The notes below the pieces were generated by a model that searched no databases, was not told where the DNA came from, and saw only the letters and a list, made by a program, of their open reading frames with translations. DNA of 64,000 nt from Populus alba (taxonomy: Eukaryota > Streptophyta > Magnoliopsida > Malpighiales > Salicaceae). The DNA lies in assembly GCF_005239225.2 (NCBI RefSeq), contig NC_133301.1:10664318-10728317 (forward strand), written 5' to 3'. Position numbers and translations under genes: made by a program. This document shows, one piece after another, positions 45,539 through 56,170 of the stretch (position 1 is the stretch's first letter; each line of letters begins with the position of its first letter).

Positions 45539-47204
45539 TGACACAATCAAAAGCTTGATGTCTTCTCCCAAGTGCAGGAGTGTTGAAGTAATAAATAACC
45601 TAACAAGACCGAGGTCGAACCACAGGGAGGTTAACTATATAAATTATAAATAACAACACAACAACAACAACAACATCAACAACAATAATTAGTAGTAGTA
45701 GTAGTAGTAGCAGTAGTAGTAGTAATACTAATACTAATACTAATACTAATAATAACAATAATAATAATAATAATAATAGTAATGATATTAATAATAGTAA
45801 TAGTAATAATAAAGAGAGCTTTGAGATGTAAGATTGATGTAAGGATTAAACAATAATAAAAACAAATGTCAAGGTTAGAGGATCCACTAATGGTACTTCA
45901 AACAAGTATATTATAAACTCTTATTACTCAATTGGAAACCACACACAAAGGAGGTTCCAATCAGATTATAATTGTTAACATGATTACATTAATTATCTTA
46001 TTCGAGTAATGCCAATACTTGTAAATATTATCAGGTATTCATGGTGATAACTTATCTTAACAAAAAATCAAGTTCCTTTCATAGCACACGTGTAGGTTAT
46101 ATCATAAAGTTGGGCTATGAAAGTGCCAAGCATTTGTTGTACCAAGGGTTGTTCAACACAAATCTAGATTAACCATTTAACAAGCAAGGTATTAAGAGTG
46201 AGCAAGATAATAAATATAAAACATGTTAGTATTAAGCATTGAAGTCCATGTTAAGTTTATACTATACTTATTTTTACACTATTAGTGTATCCTTTTCACC
46301 TTGACATAATAGATTTAGCTAAACATAATAAAAGAAAGAAACATAAATAAACAAGATAAGAACATAATTATATAAATAAAGGAAAGGACATGAAAAGCAT
46401 ATAAACAAGAGATTAATATAACATCAAATAAAACTTATACATTACAAAATACAAAGAAAGAGAGCAAGAGCATGATCTTGATCTGAACACCAAGATGTCT
46501 AAATGCATGGCAAATGCCTCCTTTTATAGGCCAAAATTTGGAACTATTGATTTGATGAATAATTGTTGAGTGGGTGGCCACATCTTGACTTGGTAACAAT
46601 CCTTATCTTCTTGTATGAACAAAATCACATTGCTAACATTAGAACTAGAACTGCCTGTACACATGAAAGTTCTAGGAAATTCTCTTAGCGTTCCAAGAAA
46701 AAAAAATTGAGGTCATTTGGACATCTAGAACTCGAGATATGGGCTAAACACTGAACATTGTCCGGGCTGTAGGACAAATTCGGACTTCTCCATTGTTGCT
46801 ATAATTTGGACTTGAAAACGACTTTTTTAAATCTTGGACTTCATATAAAAGTTGTAGGTCTATGTCTTACCTAATCTATGTAACAAATTGAGGTCATTTA
46901 GACATCTAGAACTCGAGATATGGCCCAATTACCAAACAGTGTTATAGTTTGGACTGCACCAACATATCTTTTCTAAGATTCACCCTATCTTTATCTTCAC
47001 AATTTCAGTAGTTGAATTCATCAATCAATCCTTTAATTTATGTGATAGGCCTGCATTTAAGATGAACATTTACCATATATTAAGGCATTTTATAGTATCA
47101 GACTTGTTATTATAAAACATGTTTTAGTTAAGGAGTTATTGATACTTCAAGTGCAAAATAATGATATAAAACCTTGATAAACATACATTTTTAAGTACTA
47201 ATCA
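45539..47204 (-). mobile_element. Athila-type solo LTR
   Basis: These 1666 bp match, inverted, the LTR at 51175-52843. The ends are TGATTAGTACTT and TTGTGTCA on the minus strand. Flanks ATAGA (45534-45538) and ATAAA (47205-47209) are a target duplication with one change. Copia gag sequence continues on both sides, so this is a solo LTR left by recombination. It contains AAC/AGT/AAT trinucleotide runs at 45650-45800 and a TATAAAAG box at 46528-46521. Confidence 0.88.
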
Positions 47205-47740
47205 ATAAATAAAGGTTGAAGGAGGTGTGTTTGGCATCGGCAATAGAGGAGCATTGATGGCAACAGACCCCATTGATAGATGGAATGATTTGTGAATAAA
47301 TTTACATGTTAAGAGATGACTAAATAGATCTGCATGCGGGAGAGGTTTTGCCCTGGTCACAAGGCTTGTTACTAAGAATTTAAATTCTTCGCAAAGACCA
47401 CAAAACACCTATAAGTTAATTCTCTAGCGAAACAGGCCAACCAACATCGACTCACTCATCAAATAAGTCCTTAGATTTTTGCATAAAGTGAGTTACCGAC
47501 TCATCACCACAACTGCATTTTCAAATGCTCTCTAAGCCTAACAAAGCCATCACTGCTACGACATTTCAATAATGAAATCGAATAAAACTGTGCAAAGTGC
47601 TACCCAGCTATAGAGAGTGAGAGATAGGAAACCAAGATTTAAGAAAGAAAGAGAAGAAGCATAAGAATTCAAAGAGAATGACGATATCCACTACTTGCTA
47701 TAGATATTTTCAAGATTTTTAGGGGGAGGAATTTGAAATG
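47205..47740 (-). pseudogene. Copia gag, N-terminal part of the split element
   Basis: The minus-strand reading 47408-47202 resembles the copia gag phrase for late-gag residues (LCEEFKFLVTSLVTRAKPL, then a LLT.E-type helix). Upstream sequence to about 47560 keeps a degraded gag reading with stops. The element's 5' LTR was not recognised beyond it. Confidence 0.65.
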
Positions 47741-48150
47741 CCAAGTGTTTTTTTTTAATACTAATTCCTTCCAAATATTTTCCGGAATTAAATACATTTT
47801 TCTTAATTAGATACATATATTTTTCTATATTAAATTGATTAGCTTATATTTAATTTATTAATAATAACATAAACGTTTTAGGAATTTTGCGAAGTATTTG
47901 TTTACTGCTATTTCCTTCTAAAATGAGAGGAATTGAATGAAAAAATTGTATGGTGATCAAGTTATAACTAGTGGTATTCTATTAGTTACTTTTTGGGATC
48001 CACTTTATATAAATAAATAGATCCAAATAGGAGAGAGAAATACTAGGTGAAGATATTTTTATTATTTTTGGTGGGTTGTGGATTTTATTCTCTCTCATTT
48101 GTGTATGTTGTTTTTCTTTTCAAAATGGATCTCATTGATTAATTAATAGT
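47741..48150. other. AT-rich spacer
   Basis: Nothing was recognised. It may hold a decayed LTR of the split copia. Confidence 0.35.
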
Positions 48151-49187
48151 GTCGCATGTGTGCGGCGTCGTGGCAATCATCCACCCTCACTCAGGTATTG
48201 TATTTGTCTGGAAAATGTAGGAAGACAAGGAATTCTTGTCTTTTATCAGTGGAAAAATAGAATGTGAGTCGCCACCTAATATTTTGGTCAATAGAAACCT
48301 TAACTGGTCTCAGAGATCAGGTACGGGGACTAGTTGCATAAAGGGAAGGTATTTGCACCCTAAATATGCCCTACCTAAGGTAAGCTACATTGTTTTATTG
48401 TCTGATATATGCTACAGTTGTATCATATTTCTAATTGTTAGTCTATCTATGGTTTAAGAAAAGTCATTCTCGGTAAGGAGATCCTTATCTTATCGAGGTA
48501 AAACCTAACCATTCTATGTCAATAAAAGAAAATACCTTTTGAATATTAGGAATATGTTTTACATGTAAATTTGTAATCCCAGATACTAAAACAAAACGAA
48601 ATACTTTTTTGGGTTTTTTGAAATATTGGCCAAGTTCTCATGATTTTAATAATCTAGTTATTAAAGCCAAAATGTATGCTAATTTGGAAGTTTTCTTTGT
48701 TGTATGAAAATACAATATGAATATTTTTTTTTTTACTTTGAGAGATCTGGTTGTACGCATTAAAACAATTTTTTTTTTAATGAAAACTAGGTATTTTACT
48801 ATTGGATTTGTATCCTTACGGTATAAAAATACAGACTGATATTAATCAAAATTGCATAAAAATTTACACAGGGAATCACAATTTGTTTTTAAAAAATATG
48901 TTTTAATTTTTTTTGGAATAGGCCGGACCCGACCAATATAAAACTAGACTAAGATCAGCCTAAAATAAAATAAAAACTATCTTATATTAGGCTGGATTGA
49001 GCCTAGCCACATGGACTAGGCTAATGATCCAACCCGGACTAGTTACTGTGCCCATATAATTAGCCGATTACTATGGGCAATTATTTTTCCTTGCTTGCAG
49101 AAACGTGCACAGTGCACGTTCTGCATGCAAGAAGATGAATATGGGAAATAGAGACATGGGGAGAGAATTACCTGGAATGGAGGTGCT
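48151..49187 (-). repeat. Truncated Tat/Ogre-like LTR
   Basis: It starts TGTCGCATGTGTGCGGCGTCG, aligned with the LTR start TGTCGCACG at 34172 and 41970. It shares GAGTCGCCACCTA, GGGAAGGT.TTAGCACCC-like and CCCTACCTAAGGTAAGCT phrases with them. About 48770-49100 is homologous to 26560-26830 in element B. It stops abruptly where gypsy integrase sequence begins at about 49188. Confidence 0.75.
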
Positions 49188-51169
49188 CTAGAGTTGGGTT
49201 GAAACTGGCACTCCATGAAGTCTGATTACTTCATTTACATAAAATTTTGCCAGCTTAATCACCGACTCAGTCATCTTTATAGGTAAAAATAAAGCAGATT
49301 TTGTTAGTTGATCCATGACCACCCATATGGCATCATTCTCCCTCTTTCCCCTGGGTAATCCATCACAAAAGTCATAGAAATATTCTCCCATTTCCATTCC
49401 GAAATTGATAATGACTGTAATTCCCCTGCAGGTTTCTGGTGTTCTATCTTTACTTGTTGACAGATCCCACAATTCGACAAAAATTCTGCTATTTCCCTCT
49501 TCATATTTGGCCACCAGTAGTATTCATTTAAATCCCTATACATCTTTGTACTCCCAAGATGAGTAGCAAATCGAGATTCATGAGCTTCTCTTAACACTTC
49601 ATCTTTCAAAGTCTTATCCTCAGGCAAATAAATTCGCCTACCCATAGCTATTAGCCCATCAGATAACATTTGAATTGATGTCTCTTTACCCTTGTTTACC
49701 CTCTCCTTGATCTCTTTTACTTTTCCATCTGCTTGTTGACCCACCAAGACCTTGTCTTGAAGCACAAATCAGATCTTTAACTGAGCTAATAATGATCCCT
49801 CGGGCCTTAAACTTAGCCACAACCCATTCCTTTTAATTCCACTATACTTTCCTATTCTTTAAGCTCCATACCATTCATCACTGTTTTTCCCTTCCTATTC
49901 AAAGCATCAACTATTATATTAGCCTTAATAGGTGGTAGTCAATAACGCAATCATAATCTTTGATTAACTATACCCATCTTCTCTGTCGCATGTTCAACTC
50001 CTTCTGTGACATCAAATACTTCAAAATTTTATGGTCTGTAAAGATTTGAACTTGTGTCCCATACAAATAATGTCTCCATACTTTTAAGGCAAACACCACC
50101 GCTATAAGTTCTAGGTCATTAACTGGGTAATTCACCTCTTGCGACTTTAGCTGTCTTGATACATAAGCAATCACACGCCCATGTTACATCAATACACATT
50201 TTAGGCCCTTTTTTTGAGGCATCACTATATACCACAAACCCTTGTCCCCGATGGGAGGGCCAGCACATGAGTAGAAGCCTCTCCTTCAGTTTTCTAAAGC
50301 TTGCTTCACACTCTTTTGACCAAGCAAACCTAACTTCCTTATGAGTCAACTTAGTTAAAGGTGATGCTATGGTGGAGAACCCCTCAATAAACTTTCGATA
50401 ATATCCAGTAAGGCCCAAGAAGCTCTGGATTTCTATCATATTGGTAGGCCTTTCCCATTTTAACACGGCCTCAACCTTTCTTGGATCCATAGTATTCCTT
50501 CTACGGATATTACATGGCCTAAAAATACCACTTTTTGGAGCCAAAACTCACACTTATCCAACTTTGCATATAATTGATTCTTTCTTAAGGTCTGTAGCAC
50601 AACTCTTAGATGTTGTTCATGCTCTAAGTGAGAGTTTGAATACAGTAAGATATCATCAATAAATACAACCATATATTGGTCCAGGGAAGGCCGAAACACT
50701 TGATTCATCAAGTCCATAAGCATGGTCGGAGCATTGGTTAACTCGAAAGGCATCACCAAAAACTCGTAATGCCCATAACAGGTTTGGAATGCAATCTTTG
50801 CATGCCTTGCTCTTTGATTCTCAACTAGTGGTATCTAGATCTCAGATCTATCTCAAAGAACACCCTACTACCCTTCAACCAATCAAACAAGTCATCTATT
50901 CGTGGGAGTGGGTAGCTGTTCTTTACCGTCATTTTATTCAATTGACAATAATCAATGCATAAATGAAGGGTGTCATCCTTCTTCTTTACAAAAAAACATT
51001 GAAGCTCCCCAGGGCGAGTTACTAGGCCGGATGAAACCTTTATCTAACAATTCCTGAAGCTGGACTTGCAATTCCGCCAATTCCATAGGTGCCATCCTAT
51101 AAGGAGACTGGGCTATAGGAGAAACTCCTGAGATAGTTTCTATGGAAACTTTAATTTCTCTAATTAGAG
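49188..51169 (-). pseudogene. Ty3/gypsy pol: RT, RNase H, integrase (split)
   Basis: Reading leftward: the RT start (about 51110-50830, MAPMELAEL and [12 protein letters not shown]), the RT core with [10 protein letters not shown] (50759-50460), RNase H (about 50350-49968, with HKILKYL), the integrase zinc region (HLGSTKMYRDLNEYYWWPNM, then CGICQQVK) and core start (49765-49188). The domain order RT-RH-IN is Ty3/gypsy. The motif style suggests a chromovirus lineage, which was not tested. Frameshifts and stops are present. The 3' end of integrase and the LTR are missing. Upstream pol continues at 58460. Confidence 0.87.
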
Positions 51170-51174
51170 GTGAT
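51170..51174. other. Target site duplication of the Athila element, left
   Basis: GTGAT here and GTTAT at 58455-58459 flank the Athila LTR ends. One base differs, as expected after long decay. Confidence 0.75.
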
Positions 51175-52843
51175 TGATTAGTACTTAAAAGTGCATTTTT
51201 ATCAAGGTTTTATATCATCATTTTGCACTTGAAGTATCAATAACTCCTTAACTAAAACATGTTTTATAATAACATATCTAATAATATAAGATACCTTTAA
51301 GTTATGGTAAATGTTCATCTTAAATGCAGGCCTATCACATAAATGAAAGGATTAATTAATGAGTTTAAGTATTGAAATTTAAAGGACAAAGAGAGGGCCA
51401 AACTTAGAAAAGAGATGTTGGTGCAGTCCAAACTGGAACACTGTTCAGTAATTGGGTCATATCTCGAGTTATAGTTGTCCAAATGACCTTAATTTTTTGG
51501 ACAGATTTGGTAAGACATAGACCTATAAATTTCATGTGGAGTCCAAGATTTAAAAAGGCCATTTTCAAGTCCAAATTATAGCAACAATAGAGAAGTTCAA
51601 ATCTGTCCTGCAGCCCAGACATTATTCAGTGTTCAGCCCATATCTCGAGTTCTAAAAGTCCAAATGACCTCAATTGTTTTTTTCCTGGAAGGATAAGATA
51701 ATTTCCAATAACTTTCATAAGTACAGGTGGTTCCAGTTCTGATGCTAGCAATGACATTTTATTCAAACAAGAAGATAAGGATTTTCACCAAGTCAAGAGT
51801 TGGCTACCCACTCAACAATTAGTCATCAAATTAATAGTTCCAAATTTTGGCCTATAAAAGGAGGCATTTGCCATGTATTTAGGCATCTTGGTTGTTCAGA
51901 TCAAGATCATGCTCTTTATTTCTTTCTTTATATTTATTTTGTAATTCTTAAGTTTTACTTTCATTAATATCTTGTTTATGCTTTTCATTTCCTTTTCTTT
52001 ACTTAGTTAACTTGTATCTTATTTATGTTTTTATTTTGTTTATTTATGTTTCTCTTCTTCACAATGTTTAGCTAAGTTTATTATGTCAAGGTGAAAATGT
52101 TACACTAATGGTGTAAGAATAAGTATAATGTAAACTCAACATGAACCTTAATGTTTAATATTAACATGACTTATCTTTTTATCTTACTAGTTCTTAATAC
52201 CTTGTTAAATGGTTAATCTAGATTTGTGTTGTATAACACTTGGTACAATAAATGCTTGGCACTCTCATAACCCAACCGTATGGTATTACCTACACTTGTG
52301 CTATGAAAGGAACTTGATTTGTTGTTAACATAAGTTAGCATCATGAATTCTTGACAATATTTAAAAGTTTGGTGTTACTTAAATAAGATAATTAATATGA
52401 ACATGTTAACAATTTATAATGAGCTATTAATGACAAATCATCCGATTAGAACCTCCCTTCTGTGTGGTTTCCAATTGAATAATAAGAGTTTATACTATAC
52501 TTGTCTGAAATACCATTAGTGCATCCTCTAACCTTGACACTTGTTTTTATCATTGTTTAATTCTCACATTAATCTTCCATCTCAAAATTCTCATCAACTT
52601 CTTCTTCTTCTTCTTTGTTATTATTATTATTATTATTATTACTATTACTATTGCTATTACTAATAGTATTATTATTATTATTATTATTATTACTATTACT
52701 ATTACTATTACTATTATTGTTATTATTGTTGTCTATAATTTATACAATTAATCTCCATATGGTTTGACCCCGATCTTGCCAGGTTATTTATTACTTTGAC
52801 ACTCCTACACTTGGGAGAAGACATCAATTTTTTGGTCATGTCA
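51175..52843 (+). repeat. 5' LTR of the Athila element
   Basis: It is 1669 bp, with a TATAAAAG box at 51853-51860 and a trinucleotide-repeat block (ATT/CTT type) at about 52598-52735. It matches the inverted solo LTR at 45539-47204 over its full length. Confidence 0.92.
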
Positions 52844-52849
52844 TGTTTT

Positions 52850-52867
52850 TGGCGCCGTTGTTGGGGA
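52850..52867 (+). promoter_or_regulatory. Primer binding site (tRNA-Asp type)
   Basis: TGGCGCCGTTGTTGGGGA lies six bases after the LTR. This is the Athila-lineage primer site complementary to tRNA-Asp. Confidence 0.88.
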
Positions 52868-53067
52868 GGTAAATTTCTGTACAAATTATAAATTTTGTTA
52901 TATTTTTCTCCTTTCACTTTTCTTTTATCTAACTTTTGTTTCTTGTGTTTTGTCTCCTTTTTCTTTTTCCTTTCTTCTTTTTATTCTCTTCCTACACGTG
53001 CATAAGAGTTTGGTCACATACATTAAATGATAGACTTTGTAAGGTATCTTCATCTTCTTTAGAAAAC

Positions 53068-54500
53068 ATGGCTGAAGAGGATAATCAATTGCTTTCTAAT
53101 GAGAATAATCGGGTTATAACACTTAAAGACTACATGAATCCAACAAGAACAATTGCACAATCATGTATATTTTTTCCTCCTAATGCATCTCATTTTAATT
53201 TTAAACCAGACATTATTCAACTTTTACCTTCTTTTCATGGTTTAGATCTAGAAAATCCATACTTGCATTTGAGAGAATTTGACGAAGTTTGTAACACCTA
53301 TAATGACTTAAATTGTAGCATGAATACCATTAGATTAAAGCTTTTTCCTTTTTCATTAAAAGATAAAGCTAAAACATGGCTATAAAATATTAGGTCAGGA
53401 TCCATTCATGCTTGGGATAAAATGCAACAACAATTTTTAAAAAAGTTTTTTCCATCTCATAGAACCAACTCTTTTAAAAGACAAATCACCACTTTCACTC
53501 AAAAACTAGGTGAAACATTTTACCAATATTAGGATAGGTATCCAGACTTGCTTAATACTTGCCCTCATCATGGTTTTGAAACATGGAGATTGGTTTCACA
53601 ATTTTATGAAGGGTTAACACCTAAAGATAGACAAATAGTTGAATTGATGTCCAATGAAACTTTTGAAGATAAAGACCATAATGAAGCAATGGAGTACCTA
53701 GACTTTCTAGCTGAAAATGCATAAAATTGGGACACTACGGGCACTTATGAGACACCAAGTAAAACCTAACCTCATACATCTAGTGGAGGTATGCATAATC
53801 TTAGGGAAGATCATGACCTCCAAGCCAAGTTTGCATCTTTAGCTAGAAAAGTTGAGGCACTAGAATTGAAAAAGAATGGTCAATTAAAATCTGTTCAAGA
53901 CATTGTGTGTCAAATATGTGAAACAAATGAACATGCAACCAATGACTGTCCAACTTTGCCTTCTTTCAAGGAATGCCTCCATGGACAAGCCTATGCTTTA
54001 AACAGCTTCCAAAGGTCCAATCATAACCCATACTCACAAACATACAACCTTGGTTGGAGAAACCACCTAAATTTAAGTTGGAAGAGTGATAATAGTAATG
54101 CACAAACTTCACAGCCATCATTTCAAGCACACCATAATTTTCAAAATTCTCATGGATATGCACCTCCTTATGCTCCACCTCTTAGAAGAAATCTTGAGGA
54201 AACATTGCATGCATTCATTGAAAGGCAAGAGGCAATCAACACTCAACTTGCTTAAGGCGTGATAGATTTTAAAGATACTCTTGCAAAGTTAACATCTACT
54301 CTTAGTTTCCAAGATAAAGGTAAGTTTTCATCTCAACCACAGCAAAATCCAAAAGGGCAATACAATGAAAATGCAAGTAGTTCTGGAAGCCAACACATGG
54401 ATCAAGTCAAATCAGTCATCACTCTTCGTAGTGTTAAGGTTATTAAAAAACCCACTCTTAAACCTTGTGAGAAAGATGATGAGTCAATCTCTTAGGGTAA
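53068..54500 (+). pseudogene. Athila gag, several stops
   Basis: The start ATG at 53068 opens a frame encoding MAEEDNQLL. Conserved Athila gag phrases follow: RLKLFPFSLKDKAKTWL, WDKMQQQFLKKFFPSHRT, CPHHGFETW and FYEGL. A CX2CX4HX4C knuckle (CQICETNEHATNDC) lies at about 53908-53950. In-frame stops occur at 53383, about 53530, about 53722, 53767 and 54253. The tail (54259-54495) is a low-complexity Ser/Gln/Lys linker. Confidence 0.87.
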
Positions 54501-54531
54501 GGAAGGGGTTGAATCTAAACATTGTAAAGAA

Positions 54532-55150
54532 ATGACTGATTCCCCACCAGCACTTCCATTTCCTCATGCAATGACCAAACAAGAAGTAATCAAGGATGAA
54601 AAAGGCACCGAAAATATTGTCATGGATCATTTGCCAAAATTGACAATAAATTCGACATCCAACATCACACCAATCGATGATTACTTTCCTAATGAATCTT
54701 TGCTTTCTCTTAGTTCAATGCCTTGGTTTGCTAAAAATAACAATTTTCTTGCTTCAGGATTTTTGCCAGCTCATTTAGATAACCAAGATAAAAGAAAGTT
54801 TTTGAGCGACGTGCAAAACCTTTATTAGGATGACCCTTACTTATTCAAATATTGTCCTGATCAAATATTTCAAAGATGCATTCCCGATAATAAGGTAAGT
54901 AGTGTCATTAAATTTTATCACTCTGAAGCATGTGGGGATCATTTCTCGTCAAAAAAGATGACTGCAAAAATCTTACAAAGTTGATTTTACTGGCCCCCAT
55001 GTTCAAGAACTCATATGCATTTTGCAAAACCTGTGAAAATTGTCAAAAGGTAGGATTTATTTCAAAACATAGAGAGTCTTTAGATAATCTTCTATTGACT
55101 CTTAAGTCCCATCATAGTGGAGATTGACATCAGGCAATTCATGATTTATG
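54532..55150 (+). pseudogene. Athila post-RT / integrase zinc-domain remnant
   Basis: About 54670-54830 encodes TPIDDYFPNESLLSLS and PWFAKNNNFLASG, which in Athila pol lie between RNase H and integrase. About 54830-55130 gives DDPYLFKYCPDQIFQRCIP, HSEACGDHFS and CKTCENCQKVG, the integrase HHCC region, with a stop and frameshifts. Because this follows the gag tail directly, protease, RT and RNase H have been deleted at about 54500-54670. Confidence 0.82.
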
Positions 55151-55515
55151 ACCCCATTTTCATAAAGAACATGCTCATCATAGTCTTGGGAATCTGACTA
55201 AAAAAAAACCATATTTGCCAGTTTTTAAGAAAACTAGATGGGAAGCCTATCCTCGACCCATAGAAGGCGTTTAAGCTGCTCTTGGATGTAAAACCAAGGG
55301 AAGATGTGAGCCACAATCACAACTAATTGTACATACACATGTTTTTTTTTCAAAGACAAAGAACAAAAAAAATGAGAAGAAAGAGAGAGAGACTCCAGCT
55401 GGCTTCAATATAGGTGATATGATTGCATTTCCTTTTTCTCATCTATAAAACCTTGTTCTTCTTCCCTTCATTTCTACTCAACCTATACATTCTACAAGCA
55501 TAGACAGGTCTTGAA
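55151..55515 (+). other. Junction region upstream of the LOG copy
   Basis: It contains a decayed integrase tail to about 55230, then sequence that is not obviously Athila. A TATAAAA word at 55444-55450 lies 66 bp before the LOG ATG, followed by a CT-rich leader-like stretch. The captured segment probably begins somewhere between 55250 and 55440. Confidence 0.45.
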
Positions 55516-56061
55516 ATGGCAAGATCCTCAGCTCTTAAAATAAAAAATATTTGTGTTTTTTGTGGATCTAGTCTTGGGAAAGAAAAAGAGTTTAAAGAAT
55601 CCGCAAATCATCTTGGTCAGATACTAGCTGAGAGAAAGATTCATTTAGTATATGGGGGAGGTAGCCTTGGGTTAATAGGGAGTGTGTCAACAGCTAAATT
55701 GTTAGGAGGCAGTCAAGTTTTGGGGGTCGTCCCTAAAGCTTTAGCAAAAGGGGATATCATTGGAAAAATAATTGGAGAGGAACTACAGGTCTCCACAATG
55801 TCTGATCGAATGAATACAATGTTTAACCATGTTGACGCCTTCATTGCCTTACCAAGTGGTCTGGGCACATTAGAAGAGATCTTTCATATTTCCTCTTGGG
55901 CCCAACTGTACATTCACCATAAACCTATAGGTTTGTTAAATGTTAATGGTTTTTATGATAATTTGTTATCTTTTCTTGATCAAGCTGTGGAACAACAATT
56001 TCTAACATTTTCAGCACGCCAAATTATAATCTTTGTTGCTACTGCTGAACAATTGATTTGA
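55516..56061 (+). CDS. LOG: LOG-family cytokinin phosphoribohydrolase copy, intronless, inside Athila
   Basis: LOG enzymes release active cytokinin base from cytokinin riboside 5'-monophosphate in the cytosol. This frame encodes 181 aa with a Rossmann-like start (VCVFCGSS-type at 12-19), LVYGGGSLGLIG (44-55), VLGVVPKAL (68-76), Arg98 in MSDRM, the signature region at 113-121 and WAQLYIHHKPIGLLNVNGFY (128-147). The signature reads PSGLGTLEE where the family has PGGxGTxxE, so the second residue Gly is Ser; the Glu and Arg are kept. Known LOG genes have several introns and this copy has none. Codons after the stop at 56059 still resemble the family C-terminus (QLQSFI, then in another frame NWSTMK and KLKLDLSLRL to about 56168). 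A stop and a one-base loss have therefore removed about 35 residues. It is best read as a captured retrocopy, likely inactive or altered. Confidence 0.83.
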   Translation: MARSSALKIKNICVFCGSSLGKEKEFKESANHLGQILAERKIHLVYGGGSLGLIGSVSTAKLLGGSQVLGVVPKALAKGDIIGKIIGEELQVSTMSDRMNTMFNHVDAFIALPSGLGTLEEIFHISSWAQLYIHHKPIGLLNVNGFYDNLLSFLDQAVEQQFLTFSARQIIIFVATAEQLI

Positions 56062-56170
56062 CAACTACAATCTTTCATCCTGTAATTGATCCCTCCATGA
56101 GTCGCATAAATTGGTCAACTATGAAAAGCTGTAAAAAGCTTAAATTGGATTTGAGCCTTCGTTTGTGAAA
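56062..56170 (+). pseudogene. Decayed C-terminal tail of the LOG copy
   Basis: After the stop, the same frame gives QLQSFI. After a one-base deletion near 56080 the reading continues in another frame as IDPSMSR, NWSTMK and KLKLDLSLRL, ending in a TGA at 56166-56168. This shows the captured sequence included the whole original 3' coding end. Confidence 0.7.
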
